This document shows positions 47,394 to 57,836 of a DNA stretch of 64,000 bases, piece by piece. Under the pieces are notes generated by a model. That model ran no database searches, was not told where the DNA came from, and saw only the letters and a list, made by a program, of their open reading frames with translations. The DNA is from Kuschelorhynchus macadamiae (lineage: Eukaryota > Arthropoda > Insecta > Coleoptera > Curculionidae): contig JAUTXW010003390.1 of NCBI GenBank assembly GCA_030620095.1, positions 434,001-498,000 of the forward strand, written 5' to 3'. Position numbers and translations under genes: made by a program. Every line of letters begins with the position of its first letter. The first letter of the stretch is position 1.

Positions 47394-48712
47394 AAATTTT
47401 CTATTTGCTCGACTAAATTCTCATTATCTAATTCACATGTTTCATCAAAATTTTGATAATCTTGATCATAATTGTCAAATTCGGGGTTTTCTTCATTATA
47501 TAACTCGTCATTATTGGGTTCATTATTTTCTAAATGCGTTAATTCTTGGAATGTAAATTTCGGGTGATGTTGTTGTTGGGGTTGCTGTCTATAGAAAGTT
47601 TGTTGTTGTTGTGGTTGCTGTCTATAGAAAGCTTGTTGTTGAGGTTGTTGTCTGGCAAAAGTTTGTTGTTGTTGTCTTAATGGTGGCATTGTTTTTTGTA
47701 CACTCACACCTGACATTGGTTGTGGGTATTGTTGTTTAGGATATTGATTGCCTTTTTGATTAAATGTTTGATTTTGTACTCGATTGAAAAATTGATTTGG
47801 TGGTTTCGGTTTAAAAGATGAATTTGGAAAATTATTCGATCTATTTACCAAAAATTTATTAATATTATTTATTGGTGGCGTTTTCTGATTGCTAAGTAAA
47901 TTATTTGATCTACTATTTTGCAAATAATTATTTTTAAAATTATTTTGACTAGTTAAGATTTCATAATTGGTTACAATATCGATTGCATGGTCTAGATTTT
48001 GGGGATTTTGAACGATTAGTAAAGTTCTTAATTCGCTTGAAATGTTTGCAAGAAGATTTTGAGTTGCTGTTAATTCGTTTTGTGCTATAATTATGTTTCT
48101 AGCTTCAATATTACTTATTTCTGTACAAGTTTTCGTATTTATTTTGGTGACTAAGGCTTTGAGTTTTTGTATGTAATCTAAGGTTGATTCGCCTTTTCTT
48201 GAAAAGAATATTAATTGTTGTTGTAAATTAGCTCTTGTTATTGGATCACTAAATTTTTGTTTTAATGAGATTTTTATTTCTGGCCAAGTATTAAGATCTG
48301 GTCTAGTTAAAAGAAAATCTTCGGCTGATCCTATAATTTTTGATTTAATTGCCAAAATTACAAATTCTTGTTGGGAAGTATCAGTATTAAAATATCTTGT
48401 ATAAAAAGTATCTATTTGATTAATAAAAGATTCAAGACGTGATGGGGTACCATCGAAAGTTTTTAAGAGTGAAACAGTACTTCTCAAAGCGTCTGCCATC
48501 TTATTAATGTTTGCTTCGTTAGTATCTACGTTTATACTAGGGTTAAAAATATTTTCTAAATTGATGTCTGAATAAAGTTCTGTTAATTCACTTGCAGATT
48601 GATTTTCAAAACTACTTTGTGATAATCCACTTGTAGAAGGATTTTCTAAACTACTTCTTCGAATTGTTTTAGGATAAGTAATGTCTTTACCACATTTCTT
48701 AAATTTCCTCAT
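47360..48712 (-). CDS. gag: Gag-like structural protein
   Basis: The 450-residue protein starts at ATG 48,712 (MRKFKKCGKDITYPK), after a ~530-base leader, and ends at TAA 47,360-47,362. The central part fits an errantivirus capsid (TLDYIQKLKALVTKINTKT region; LKTFDGTPSRLESFINQIDT near the start). The C-terminal third has a Gln-rich tract of repeated QQQTFYRQQPQ units followed by an acidic tail. There is no CCHC zinc knuckle, as is usual for errantivirus Gag. The frame is uninterrupted. Confidence 0.92.
   Translation of the reverse strand: MRKFKKCGKDITYPKTIRRSSLENPSTSGLSQSSFENQSASELTELYSDINLENIFNPSINVDTNEANINKMADALRSTVSLLKTFDGTPSRLESFINQIDTFYTRYFNTDTSQQEFVILAIKSKIIGSAEDFLLTRPDLNTWPEIKISLKQKFSDPITRANLQQQLIFFSRKGESTLDYIQKLKALVTKINTKTCTEISNIEARNIIIAQNELTATQNLLANISSELRTLLIVQNPQNLDHAIDIVTNYEILTSQNNFKNNYLQNSRSNNLLSNQKTPPINNINKFLVNRSNNFPNSSFKPKPPNQFFNRVQNQTFNQKGNQYPKQQYPQPMSGVSVQKTMPPLRQQQQTFARQQPQQQAFYRQQPQQQQTFYRQQPQQQHHPKFTFQELTHLENNEPNNDELYNEENPEFDNYDQDYQNFDETCELDNENLVEQIENFHLSASDENLA
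47393..47399 (-). promoter_or_regulatory. Candidate -1 frameshift slippery heptamer
   Basis: In the gag frame the minus strand reads GAA AAT TTT, giving A-AAT-TTT, which fits X-XXY-YYZ. Slipping back one base continues in the pol frame, which is open from a TGA near 47,424 through to the protease. The site is ~31 bases before the gag stop. A stimulatory fold downstream was not checked. Confidence 0.6.
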
Positions 48713-49232
48713 TAAATATGTACTTAACTACTGTTAACTGCGTTAACATTTGTTTTCTTTACAACTAAAATAGTTAGTAAAAGTTGTTCAATAAAATTGC
48801 TTCAATTCAATTATTCACTTTTTCTTTCTTCAAAAATTATCTTTGTTCAAAAAAAAAATTTCTTTCTTCAAAAATTTCAGAACTTAGTTAACAGGGATCT
48901 CAACTATAAGGGAAGTAAGTAAATAACTCACAATGTGTCCCAAGTCTTGGTCCTGTATCAAACGATGCTTTGCTGAAGAGATGAACTGCTCAGGTTGGCT
49001 ACCGCTTGTCTTGGACGCTAGCACAGGCCAAATCGTCCTTACTGGCTTCTCGAATGGCGTACCAATAATCGATGTACCAGGAGTTACAAGTGCCTAGTTC
49101 GGTTGTAGATGTTCCTGATCCTTTTCTTAACTGTTGAAACAGAAAGATGCAACACTGATAATCCTTATGGAGATGAAACGTTGTTACACTCCGATTTCAG
49201 GATATCCTTTTTTTCGCACTCCGAAAAGGATA
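48713..49232 (-). other. Errantivirus 5' leader
   Basis: Non-coding leader between the primer site and gag. It contains a repeated TTTCTTTCTTCAAAAATT-type block (~48,820-48,880). A 62-codon antisense frame here has no support. Confidence 0.6.
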
Positions 49233-49246
49233 CTACCGACTGCGCC
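49233..49246 (-). promoter_or_regulatory. Primer-binding site, tRNA-Ser type
   Basis: The minus strand reads GGCGCAGTCGGTAG directly after the 5' LTR, whose last T completes TGGCGCAGTCGG. This matches the tRNA-Ser-primed sites known for 17.6/297-type elements. Confidence 0.85.
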
Positions 49247-49467
49247 AATTTTACATTCAAACTTGTAACTTGTATTTTTAAAAAACTTTATTTTTAAAAC
49301 ACGAAATTACAATGGATGTTAACCGATCTATGGCTACTTAATGACTAAAGATGATTACTAATTCTTCTGTATTTATATAAAAATAATGCTGAAATAGCAA
49401 GAATGAATGAGTAATCAGAAATATGATGCTTAATTCTAAATGATTCTTCGGAAGTGGCCATATAATT
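49247..49467 (-). repeat. 5' LTR of the errantivirus-like element (right)
   Basis: 221 bases, one difference from the left LTR. A TATATAAATA box (plus coordinates 49,380-49,389) and AATAAA (49,287-49,292) lie in the minus-strand orientation expected for promoter and polyadenylation. Confidence 0.97.
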
Positions 49468-49471
49468 GTTT
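49468..49471. other. Target-site duplication GTTT (right)
   Basis: Matches 41,674-41,677. Confidence 0.85.
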
Positions 49472-52061
49472 AATAAAGGCATCAAAATATGTAATACATA
49501 AACAATTATTATCATACCTTTTTTTTTTTTTGGGAGGTGTGCACCAGTTCAAAGCATACCTTTTGTTGTTCTAATTAGTATGTGGAGTCATATTTCGGTA
49601 ATACCTATTTTTTTTTTTTATATATATATTTTTGTTATTTCTACACAAGAAACACTCTCTGCAATGTACGAGTTTCAAACTAGCTGTAAACAGCGTATTG
49701 GAAGAATGTGATTTGGATAATTTATTTTATAATTTGAACAGGTGAGACACCTGTGGTGTTTTTATTTAAATATTAAAACATTAGTGGATTGTCAACTGTT
49801 TTGCGACTGAAAAATATAAAACTATTTGTTTTTTTTGGTTTAAACAGCTTAACGCCAGATGTCAGACCGGGATTTTATTTTAAGAGATTAATTTTATTTG
49901 GTTTATATAATGTATTAATCTGTTTTTTTTTTATTGATAAGAAAGAAAAAGGAAAATATGTTTTGATGTTAAATGTTCTATTAAATTAGATGTTTATAAA
50001 ATGAAATTATGTTATCATAATCAGTTTTTTGGTTAATATTGTTTGGAAACTTGTGAATGTATAACGTTTCCAAAATTAGTCTTTTGATACGATTTTCTTC
50101 AGTGTGTAATATTGAGAAATTGTTAAAATCAAAAGCATGTAATGTTGTTAGAGAGTGGTTACATAAGCCTGAATGCGAGGGGTTATTTTTACGAATATTA
50201 TAGTTGTGTTGATAAAAGCGATTTTTTGTGTATTATGATGTTTCACCGATATATACAAGAGTAGGGTCACAAGACATACATTCTAATTTGTATACCAAAT
50301 TACTTTGAAGTGTTTTATCATCGCGATCTTTCAAAGAAGTGAAAATATTAGAGATAAGATTGGAAGGTGTCCAGGCGGGAGCAGCATTAAGAGATTGTAG
50401 AATTTTTTTCGTTTGATTCTCAATCGTGTGGAAAAATGGCATTTTTATGTATGAAATACTAGACAAACTGTTTTGAGGGTTACTAACATGATTGGTATTA
50501 TTAGATGCGAGGACTTGTTTTCTTTGTGTTAGTTTGATGTAATGGTCATCAATAACTCGACTTAAGAGGCTTTCTGGATAGCAGTTTTTTTCCAATGTGT
50601 TCTTTATAAAATTTAGATTATCATTATGATATTTATGATCTGACAATAGAATTGCTCTGTCGACAAGATTCCTAATAGTTGATATTTTATACTTCATAGG
50701 ATGATAGGAATAAAAATTTAAGTATCTGCCAGACCAAGTCTTCTTCTTATACCAATTTGTGGTGACTTTGTTGCTTTCAAGATTGAGAGTAATATCTAAG
50801 AAATTAATAGAAAAATTATTAGGAATTCCTACTGTAAATGTGAGCCTGTTATCAAGATTATTAAATGACTGAACAATATGATTTATATTCTCTGGTTCAA
50901 CTAAAAGTAACGCATCATCTACGTATCTTGTATAGAAAGGAATGTTAAAAGAGAAACTACTGAAAGCTTGCTGTTCAAGGGCAAAAAGAGCTAAATCTGC
51001 CATTATTGGCGAAAGAGGAGAACCCATAGGACAGCCGTATATTTGTTTGTAAACATCATTGTTGTAGGAGAAAACACAGGAATTAAAAATAAACTGTATA
51101 GCAGAAACAAATTGGTTTTTAGGTATATTTGTATTCAGACAATGATAATTTGTATTTATTTAATCGATAGCGGTGGCAATCGGTGTATTTGTATAAAGAG
51201 ATACCACATCAAGAGATATAAACTTATATTGTTTTGTTGAATCTAATTTAAGATTTGCAATTTCAATTTTCAATTGAAAAGAGTTTTTAATAGTGTAAGG
51301 TGATTCTAAAACTAGTTTTTTTAAAATTTGTGATAAAAAGACAGAAATAGCGTAAAGAGGGCTACCAGTATTAGATACTACAGGTCTAAGGGGCATGTTT
51401 TCTTTGTGTATTTTAACTAAACCATATATTTTACATAAATTTCCATTGTGACAAATTAGCTTATAATATGTGGTTTTATCGATATAAGAATTTTTGCACC
51501 ATTCGCTAAGCAAGGAATTATTTTTATCTTGAATATTCTTAATAATATTGTTTTGGATAGTACAATAGGTGTTAGTGTCTGACAACAATTCCATCATTTT
51601 TGAATCATACACTTGCTTATTCATTATTACGCTAACATTACTTTTATCGGCTCTTATCAAAATGATATGTTCATTCTCTCTCAAGAACTTTTTAGCCCGG
51701 GCAAGATCGCAGCTGATTTTTTTATAGAATGATTGTAATTCATATTTTGAATGTTCTGATTTAATTTTTCTAAGTAGGTTAATAAATTCAGCTCTAATTT
51801 GTCTTATGTTATTTTCTTGATTTTCATCATTATTTGAGCGAGACCATTTATGAAGAAAATATTCAAAAGAACTGATCGTATTGAAAATTGCTTTTTTCCT
51901 TCTTTTGTCATCAAAAAACGGCAGATTAAAGTTTGGACCTAGAGCATAAATGTAGTCAAAATCAGATGGTATAATCTTGTTAGAAATATTAATCAGCCAT
52001 GATTTTATATTTGATTTAATCAAGCGTTTAAATTGCAGAAAGATGTTATTGAAATTTTCTC
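49472..52061 (-). pseudogene. Penelope-like element D (reverse transcriptase + GIY-YIG), two nonsense codons
   Basis: The most complete PLE here. From 52,061 one minus-strand frame runs to TAA 49,981-49,983, broken only by TAA at 51,160-51,162 and TAA at 50,233-50,235 (both in frame). Blocks: LRENEHIILIRADKSNVSVI, YGLVKIHKENMPLRPVVS, FISLDVVSLYTNTPI, GCPMGSPLSPIMADLALFA, catalytic FYTRYVDDALLL (~50,930), INFLDITLNLE; then GIY-YIG with LVYIGETS, QHNYNIRKN, HAFDF and the expected Glu in TEENRIKRLILETLYIH. Upstream of ~52,024 the frame meets TGA near 52,060, where sequence changes abruptly, so the N-terminus is truncated. Its 3' UTR is interrupted by the errantivirus. Two point nonsense changes are all that break the frame. 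Confidence 0.88.
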
Positions 52062-53313
52062 ATAGTAACCCACAGTTATCTAAACTGTATTGCGTTCCCA
52101 AAATCCATAAAGTCCATGAGACTTATTGTTTCAGCAGTTGGATCACCAACGTACAATATTTCAAAATGGTTAGTTGAAGAATTCAGCAAATTAAATATCT
52201 CGTACGATAACCTTGAGTTTACTAACTCGTTTGAATTCTTAGATAAAATTAAGAATATTGACTTAAAAGAAGGTGAAATTTTAATATCTTTTGATATAAG
52301 CTCATTGTTTCCTAGTGTACCCAAGGGTGTGGTATAGATACGTAGACGATATATTTGCTATTTTTGATACTAAAACAGAAAATTTGAACACTTTCTTAGA
52401 AACATTAAACAATAAATATCCTTCCATTAATTTTACGTAGGAAAAGAAGAACAATGAGCAATTACCTTTTCTCGACACGTTAGTTATTAGAAATAACGAT
52501 AAATTAGAATTTGATATTGATAAGAAATTTATTAATACTGATAGGTATATAACATCCGACTCATTTCATTGCCGTCAACACAAAATGGCAACATTTAATT
52601 TCTTAACTCACAGGTTAGTTAATTTTCCACTAAATAAAGAGCGTTTTAACAATGAAATGAACCGGATTAAAAATATAGCTAAAAGTAATGAATATAATGA
52701 TAATTTTGTACATAAATTAGTAAATAGACATAAGCATAAGAAAATGTTAAAAGATGCCACTACTCTTCAAACACCTGAGGCTCCCAATAAATTCATAGTA
52801 ATCCCATATGATCCTAGATATACAAGATGTCTAGAAAAAGAATTTAAAAACGTAGGGTTTAGAGTAGCCTACAAAACGGAGAACAGTTTGAAAAATCTCC
52901 TTGGAAACCCTAAAGACAAAGTCGACTTGAAGGAGAGGAGTGGCATCTATGAAATTAGCTGTAATGATTGCGATCTAAAATATGTTGGGTAAGCTAAACG
53001 CTATATAAACCTTCGTTTTAAAAAACACATGGCACATTTAAGATACGGAAGAACAAAAAAATCAAGCATTGCCCAACATGCTTTAGAAAACAATCACCAA
53101 ATAGGAATAAACAGTCTTAAGTTAATTAAAAATATATTTAATAATAGATTATTGGATGGATTTGAGAGTATAGAAATAGTTAAATATGGTAAAAAAGCAC
53201 TAAATAAAGACAGAGGGCCTATTCCCTATAGTCCCCTCTATTGTTTACTTGACAACGGTGCAGTCGGATGCAACCAAGTGTTCCCACATTTACCTATAAA
53301 TAGTCTCGGTTAG
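52062..53313 (+). pseudogene. Penelope-like element E, second family, 5'-truncated with internal deletion
   Basis: This lies head-to-head with PLE D but belongs to another PLE family. It opens mid-RT (KIHK..., then MRLIVSAVGSPTYNISKWLV), runs to ISFDISSLFPSVPKG at ~52,325, then jumps straight to RYVDDIFAIFDT (~52,340): the segment between these motifs, about 80-100 residues in relatives, is deleted. A TAG at 52,438-52,440 follows. The frame resumes through LPFLDTLVI, FPLNKERFNNEMNRIKNIAK, then the GIY-YIG domain IYEISCNDCDLKYVG, a stop, RYINLRFKKHMAHLRYGRT, SIAQHALENNH and the Glu-containing FESIEIVKYGK. Non-functional. Confidence 0.8.
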
Positions 53314-53337
53314 GATAAGTTACTTTAGTTTATATCA

Positions 53338-53380
53338 TCTGCTGATGATGCTAACTTGGTTAGCGAAATGCGCGTCCAGA
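53338..53380 (+). ncRNA. Hammerhead ribozyme (type I) in PLE E terminal repeat
   Basis: All parts are visible: stem I TCTG (53,338-53,341) with CAGA (53,377-53,380); CTGATGA (53,342-53,348); a bulged U; stem II GCTAAC/GTTAGC (53,350-53,355/53,359-53,364) with TTG loop; GAAA (53,365-53,368); stem III A-U, U·G, G-C with a CG loop; cleavage triplet GTC with C at 53,376. Hammerheads in PLE terminal repeats are established; this one has an intact core and pairs in all three stems. Confidence 0.8.
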
Positions 53381-53860
53381 ACGTAACAAGTCGTGGTGTA
53401 GTGTGGTTAGAACTCCGCTTTTTTGGGGCTCGCCAGTAACATGCAGCAGGTTGCGAAACCCGCGGAATGCCAGACTTGATCGATGGATTATTTTAAAAAG
53501 TAGTAGTGCATTACAAACAACTACGCATACTGATTGCATCATTGGAATCTTCTTTATCACAATAGAAAAATTCCCAAATCTTAATTAAGTACTCTTTTCG
53601 CAACCTGCTACATATTACTGACGGGCCCCAATAGGGCGAAACTCTCGATATCAAATATCTTCCTTGAGGAGATATCCGTCTTCCAAGGAGACTGTTTTTC
53701 ATACAGATCTCGGTTGCATTGCATTTCCAGCCAGTGTTTTAACGCGGAAAGGTGGATGGTGGTGCGATCTTCATGGATGACGATTGGGACGATGGGATGA
53801 AGACACACAGTCCCGATTTGCGCAATTTGATTGCCAGCTATCATAAAACTTTTGAGAGGT
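53381..53860. mobile_element. PLE E terminal region with inverted segments
   Basis: TTTTGGGGCTCGCCAGTAAC ... GCAGGTTGCGAAAC (53,418-53,459) and its inverse near 53,598-53,640 (inverted: ATTGGGGCCCGTCAGTAATA...GCAGGTTGCGAAA) form an imperfect inverted repeat around ~140 bases. Short frames on both strands here are shadows of this symmetry. I read it as terminal-repeat material of the adjoining PLE. Confidence 0.5.
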
Positions 53861-56289
53861 GAGGTGAAGTTTACTCTCTATACGTCCCGATTACGTGCGT
53901 GTTATGGAGGCATTTTCACCAAGAGTCATCATCATTTTAACACGACACGGAAAATGTTGGTTACTGAGAACAAAAATGCGGAAGTAATGTAGGACATTGC
54001 TCGAAGGGAGTACTCACTATTGGGCGAGTGTGATACCACATCGGTTTTGGCGATGCATCATCCCCACCCTTTGGAAGTAGGAGTGGTATTTACAATGAGC
54101 GGAGAGTTTGGTGAAAAACCAAAACTTCACTGCGTTTCAACTAACCTTGGATGCAATAGGGGTTAAAGAAAAATAAAAGAATTATGTTTCAAATTAAACT
54201 CATTTTTGTAAAAGTATATCTGCTAAATAAGTTCCTCGATTTTAATGATTATGTCAAACCGCAATTTTAAATTATATAGAGAGCCTTGGAACGTTTTATT
54301 TTCTGAAGCATAGTTTTTCTAGAGGGCTTCTCTTCGAGCATATGTCGATAACAGGGAAAACGGACCTCTTGTCGATTTTTTTAGGATATTTTTATGCCTC
54401 AATAAACTCATTATATAATAATATACCCAAAATAAGCTTTTTACATATTTAACGTATAGTACTTTCCAAAATAAGAAAACAAATTATATGAACAAAGGCT
54501 GTAAATGCTTCGTTCTCGATATATGTTAAATATATTAAAAAAGCTTATTTAAGGGAATCATGTTTTTCCTATGTAAGTATTTTTATGAGATTTAAACAAA
54601 GTTTAACAATAATTAATTCTTTTGGTAATAAATTAATAGATATTTACCATAACTTTGTTGCTTAGTTCTTACAGAGTCGCATTTTCGAAGTAGGTTGCTA
54701 ATTCTAGAAAACAAAGGCCATTAAGTAATAAAGGCCTTTAAAAACAACTTATTGAGAGCGCTTAATAACATGTTTCATTTGTCATATAATAACTCTTTTA
54801 AAAACAAAATAAATATTCCGCACCATACTTTTATTACCAAAACAGTCAGTGACAACATTACCCTCCAATTATAACAAAAAGATACTGCACGCTTAGTCGA
54901 GGCATAACAAATATGTTAGTAAAATGTAATGTCTCAAATAAAGCTCGAAAACTATTTAAGATATCAACATAACCTGAGAACCAAAATGTCGAAGATATAG
55001 ATAAGTTCTCCATTCTCGACATGGTCGAACATGTATTTCAGAAAAACCACATGACTTTTTAAAATTTACAGACAAATCACCCCTACATATGGAACCCAGT
55101 ATATTTTAGAAGCTGCTAGGAAATAAAAAGCTGTAAGGCCCAATATATGAAGAAAGAGTGTGGCTTAAAAACATCCAAGAGTCATTAAAGTCGTTTCAAA
55201 CTATAAAATGTATAATTTGTTCAAACATGAGTGAAATTCGGCTTGAGTCGTTTCACTGATCCGTCATTATAATAGTAAAGAATTCTTCAGAGTTAAGATG
55301 GTGCAAAAGGCTGTCAAGGGCTAAGCTCCTTAACAAAACATAACAATCTAAGTAAAAGTAAAAAGTGTACTGTTAAATCTGTTTTATTTTTTCTATTCCA
55401 GAATGATATGATGTTTTTAATTACCTTCTCTGAAAAATACAAGGCTAAAATCCAACACGTTGCTTAAGGATTATATATGAGTTAAAATGGATAATCCGTA
55501 TAGTTAATGCGGGCCTGTTTAAGCATACAAATCATGTTTAATTGCATCAAAGGGCTCTCTAGTTTTCCTAACTCACTTCACTGCTAAATCAAATTTATGG
55601 ATAAAGTTAATTTCCTTGCAGACTTCATAGTGTTTAATTCTGGCGGCCATTATTTGTTTTATTGCCCCTCGCTCGGAACTAAATACGGGCCGCCACTAGC
55701 CAAATTACTTTCTAAACTTGGAAAACTAATATGGAGAATATTTGCTCTAATATTGTATATAGGTGATGAATTAGTTTCCTAAAAATATGATTGATGAAAT
55801 TGCAGATATAGAAAAAATATATAATATAAATAAACAAAAATACTTCATCTAGCATACTCTATACTTAATTTTAATTACCGTTGTTGAGATATCAGCGTAC
55901 TGAAATTGAGTACTTCTAATTTTGTAGGCCTATGTAATCTAAATGTTGTTTAAGGACAAAACTAGATTGCATATAAGTATCACAGTTTTTTAACATCTTT
56001 GTTGCAACAACAACAATACTTAATAAATTGCAAAGTGGCGCTATAAGAAAGACCGTAAACACAGCATTGTTCAATTTGAAATTGTAATTTAAAAGCATGA
56101 AATTGATTTACTGTAGGTAACTCAGGTGTTTTATTTAAAAAAATACCTGCAGTATTTGAGGGAACTAAAAATAATTTTTCGGGTACATTCTCTTACAAAG
56201 AAATAGGTCATCCTTCAATATCCGATATGATATATTGATTAACTACCCTGAAAATTTAGGTCAGAGATATTTATTTAGAAAATCGTTAA
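53861..56289. other. Unassigned sequence
   Basis: No supported gene. Bases 53,860-54,170 are GC-richer but frames are short. A 61-codon frame at 55,597-55,782 has no known motif. Confidence 0.4.
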
Positions 56290-57180
56290 ATTTCCTTTAA
56301 CCAAAACTTCCCTCGCTATGAATATTTTTTTTTATCAGGCAAGTGTAACCCAATTTAATTCCTCACGTACAATACAGTAATACATATAATATACTGTCTT
56401 TTTAAACTTTCTTATTGAGCGCCATTTTACTCCACCACACTGAATTCATACCAATATTTTTCCAGTTTCTACCTATGCCAAACAAATCGAGTAAGTAGTT
56501 TTTTCAGACCTATTTTTTCAATATTTTACTAGACCGCCGTTTTGTTGTCTGCCTGCAAAACTTGAGGTAAATTGGATAGTTCGTTTTTTAGTAATAATTT
56601 TTTTAACATTTCACTGTTATTCATAAATATTACCTGGTCATCCCCAAAAAACCTTTCATTTTGGCTAAAATTTTAAGTCAATTGGCTAAATAGCTTTTAA
56701 GATGCTTCGAAATGACAGACACACATACCGACAGACAGGCCAACGGAATTAGGAAAATATGTTTTTTTCGCATCTCGGGACCTTAAAAGGTGAAGATATG
56801 TAAAAACCTAGAAGGTTGATTTTTCACAATTACAAACATTTTGGCACCATTTTGTTCCACCATCTTGAATTCGTACCACAATTACCAGTTCAAATCTACA
56901 CCACAATTAGTTCTTGCACAAAATTTGAAATTAATCTAATAACTAGTTTTTTCAGACTGATTTTTTTTATTATTTTATTAAGCGGCCATTTTGCTTGGCA
57001 ATCTTTCATTTGTACCAACATTTTACTAATTCATTCCTACGTAATACTTGATTTTTACAAACTTGAAGTAAACTGTTTAAATAGTTTTTTAGTAATAATT
57101 TGTAAAAATTGACTAGGACGACATTTTGTTCCGCCATATTCGATTTTTACGAAATGTAACCATTTCATCATCATTTCATT
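56290..57180 (+). repeat. Dispersed repeat array, plus orientation
   Basis: Monomers near 56,415 (GCGCCATTTTACTCCACCAC), 56,533, 56,605, then a terminal unit (GACAGACACACATACCGACA at ~56,713, ACGGAATTAGGAAAATATG, GATTTTTCACAATTACAAAC), followed by more monomers near 56,843 (CACCATTTTGTTCCACCATC), 56,985 and 57,117. A terminal unit between monomers suggests two tandem copies of the whole repeat. Confidence 0.75.
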
Positions 57181-57836
57181 TAATTTTCTTAAATTACTTA
57201 GTAGCCAATATAAAGTCGCACTTGGACATTGGATATGTTGATTGATATCACATTTATTATTTCTTCTAAACTTTTCTGTTTGTACGTTGAAAAACATGAA
57301 AAGCAATATGTGGATTTAAGGTTCTTTAAAAATTTTGAATGTATACCTACTCAATAAAACAGTTATAAGTTGCTATAACAAATAATTTTTTTCTAAAACT
57401 TCTAAGAGCTTCTACTAGGAATAAACCATTATTTACAAAAAGACATTAATTCTGTAAAATAGTAAAAGTATAAGGTCGTAAAGAAATTCAAACATTTACT
57501 TTTTCCACATTTTGAAAAATTTGTAGGTAAAGCATCTCTATTTTAACAAACCTTTTCTTTATATTTTTTAGAATTTTCGCCCAGGCCACTTTTAGAGTAA
57601 ATTATTTCCAATCTCTGCAAAAGGAAGGTAGCTTACTAGGGCTACTGTTTAAGTTTTAACTTTGATATAAATGTCTATGTACTTACATCAACAAAATTTC
57701 GATTATACGGCTTCGAGAGAATCGAATAGCTCACGGATAATTGAAAACCACGGATAATAATATATTTTAGTAATATAGGTTGTGAACTAAAAAATGTATA
57801 TATTCGCATATAAAGGAAGCTGAGAAGATTGCACAT

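Larger units (their letters stand above)
41678..49467 (-). mobile_element. Errantivirus-like Gypsy LTR retrotransposon, young, env broken
   Basis: A complete 7,790-bp element on the minus strand: 5' LTR (right), primer site, gag, pol in the -1 frame, env remnant, polypurine tract, 3' LTR (left). The LTRs differ at one base in 221 (A at 41,878 versus T at 49,447 on the plus strand), so insertion was recent. Gag and pol are open with all catalytic motifs present; env has a frameshift and a nonsense codon. The tRNA-Ser-like primer site and three-gene layout point to the 17.6/297 branch of insect endogenous retroviruses. Confidence 0.95.

Noticed and set aside
49109..49297. Plus-strand frame overlapping the errantivirus LTR and leader
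   Set aside because: Antisense to the element and spans the primer site and LTR; no support.
55597..55782. 61-codon plus-strand frame
   Set aside because: Short, without motif or neighbouring gene; contains a GCGGCCATT word related to the dispersed repeat.
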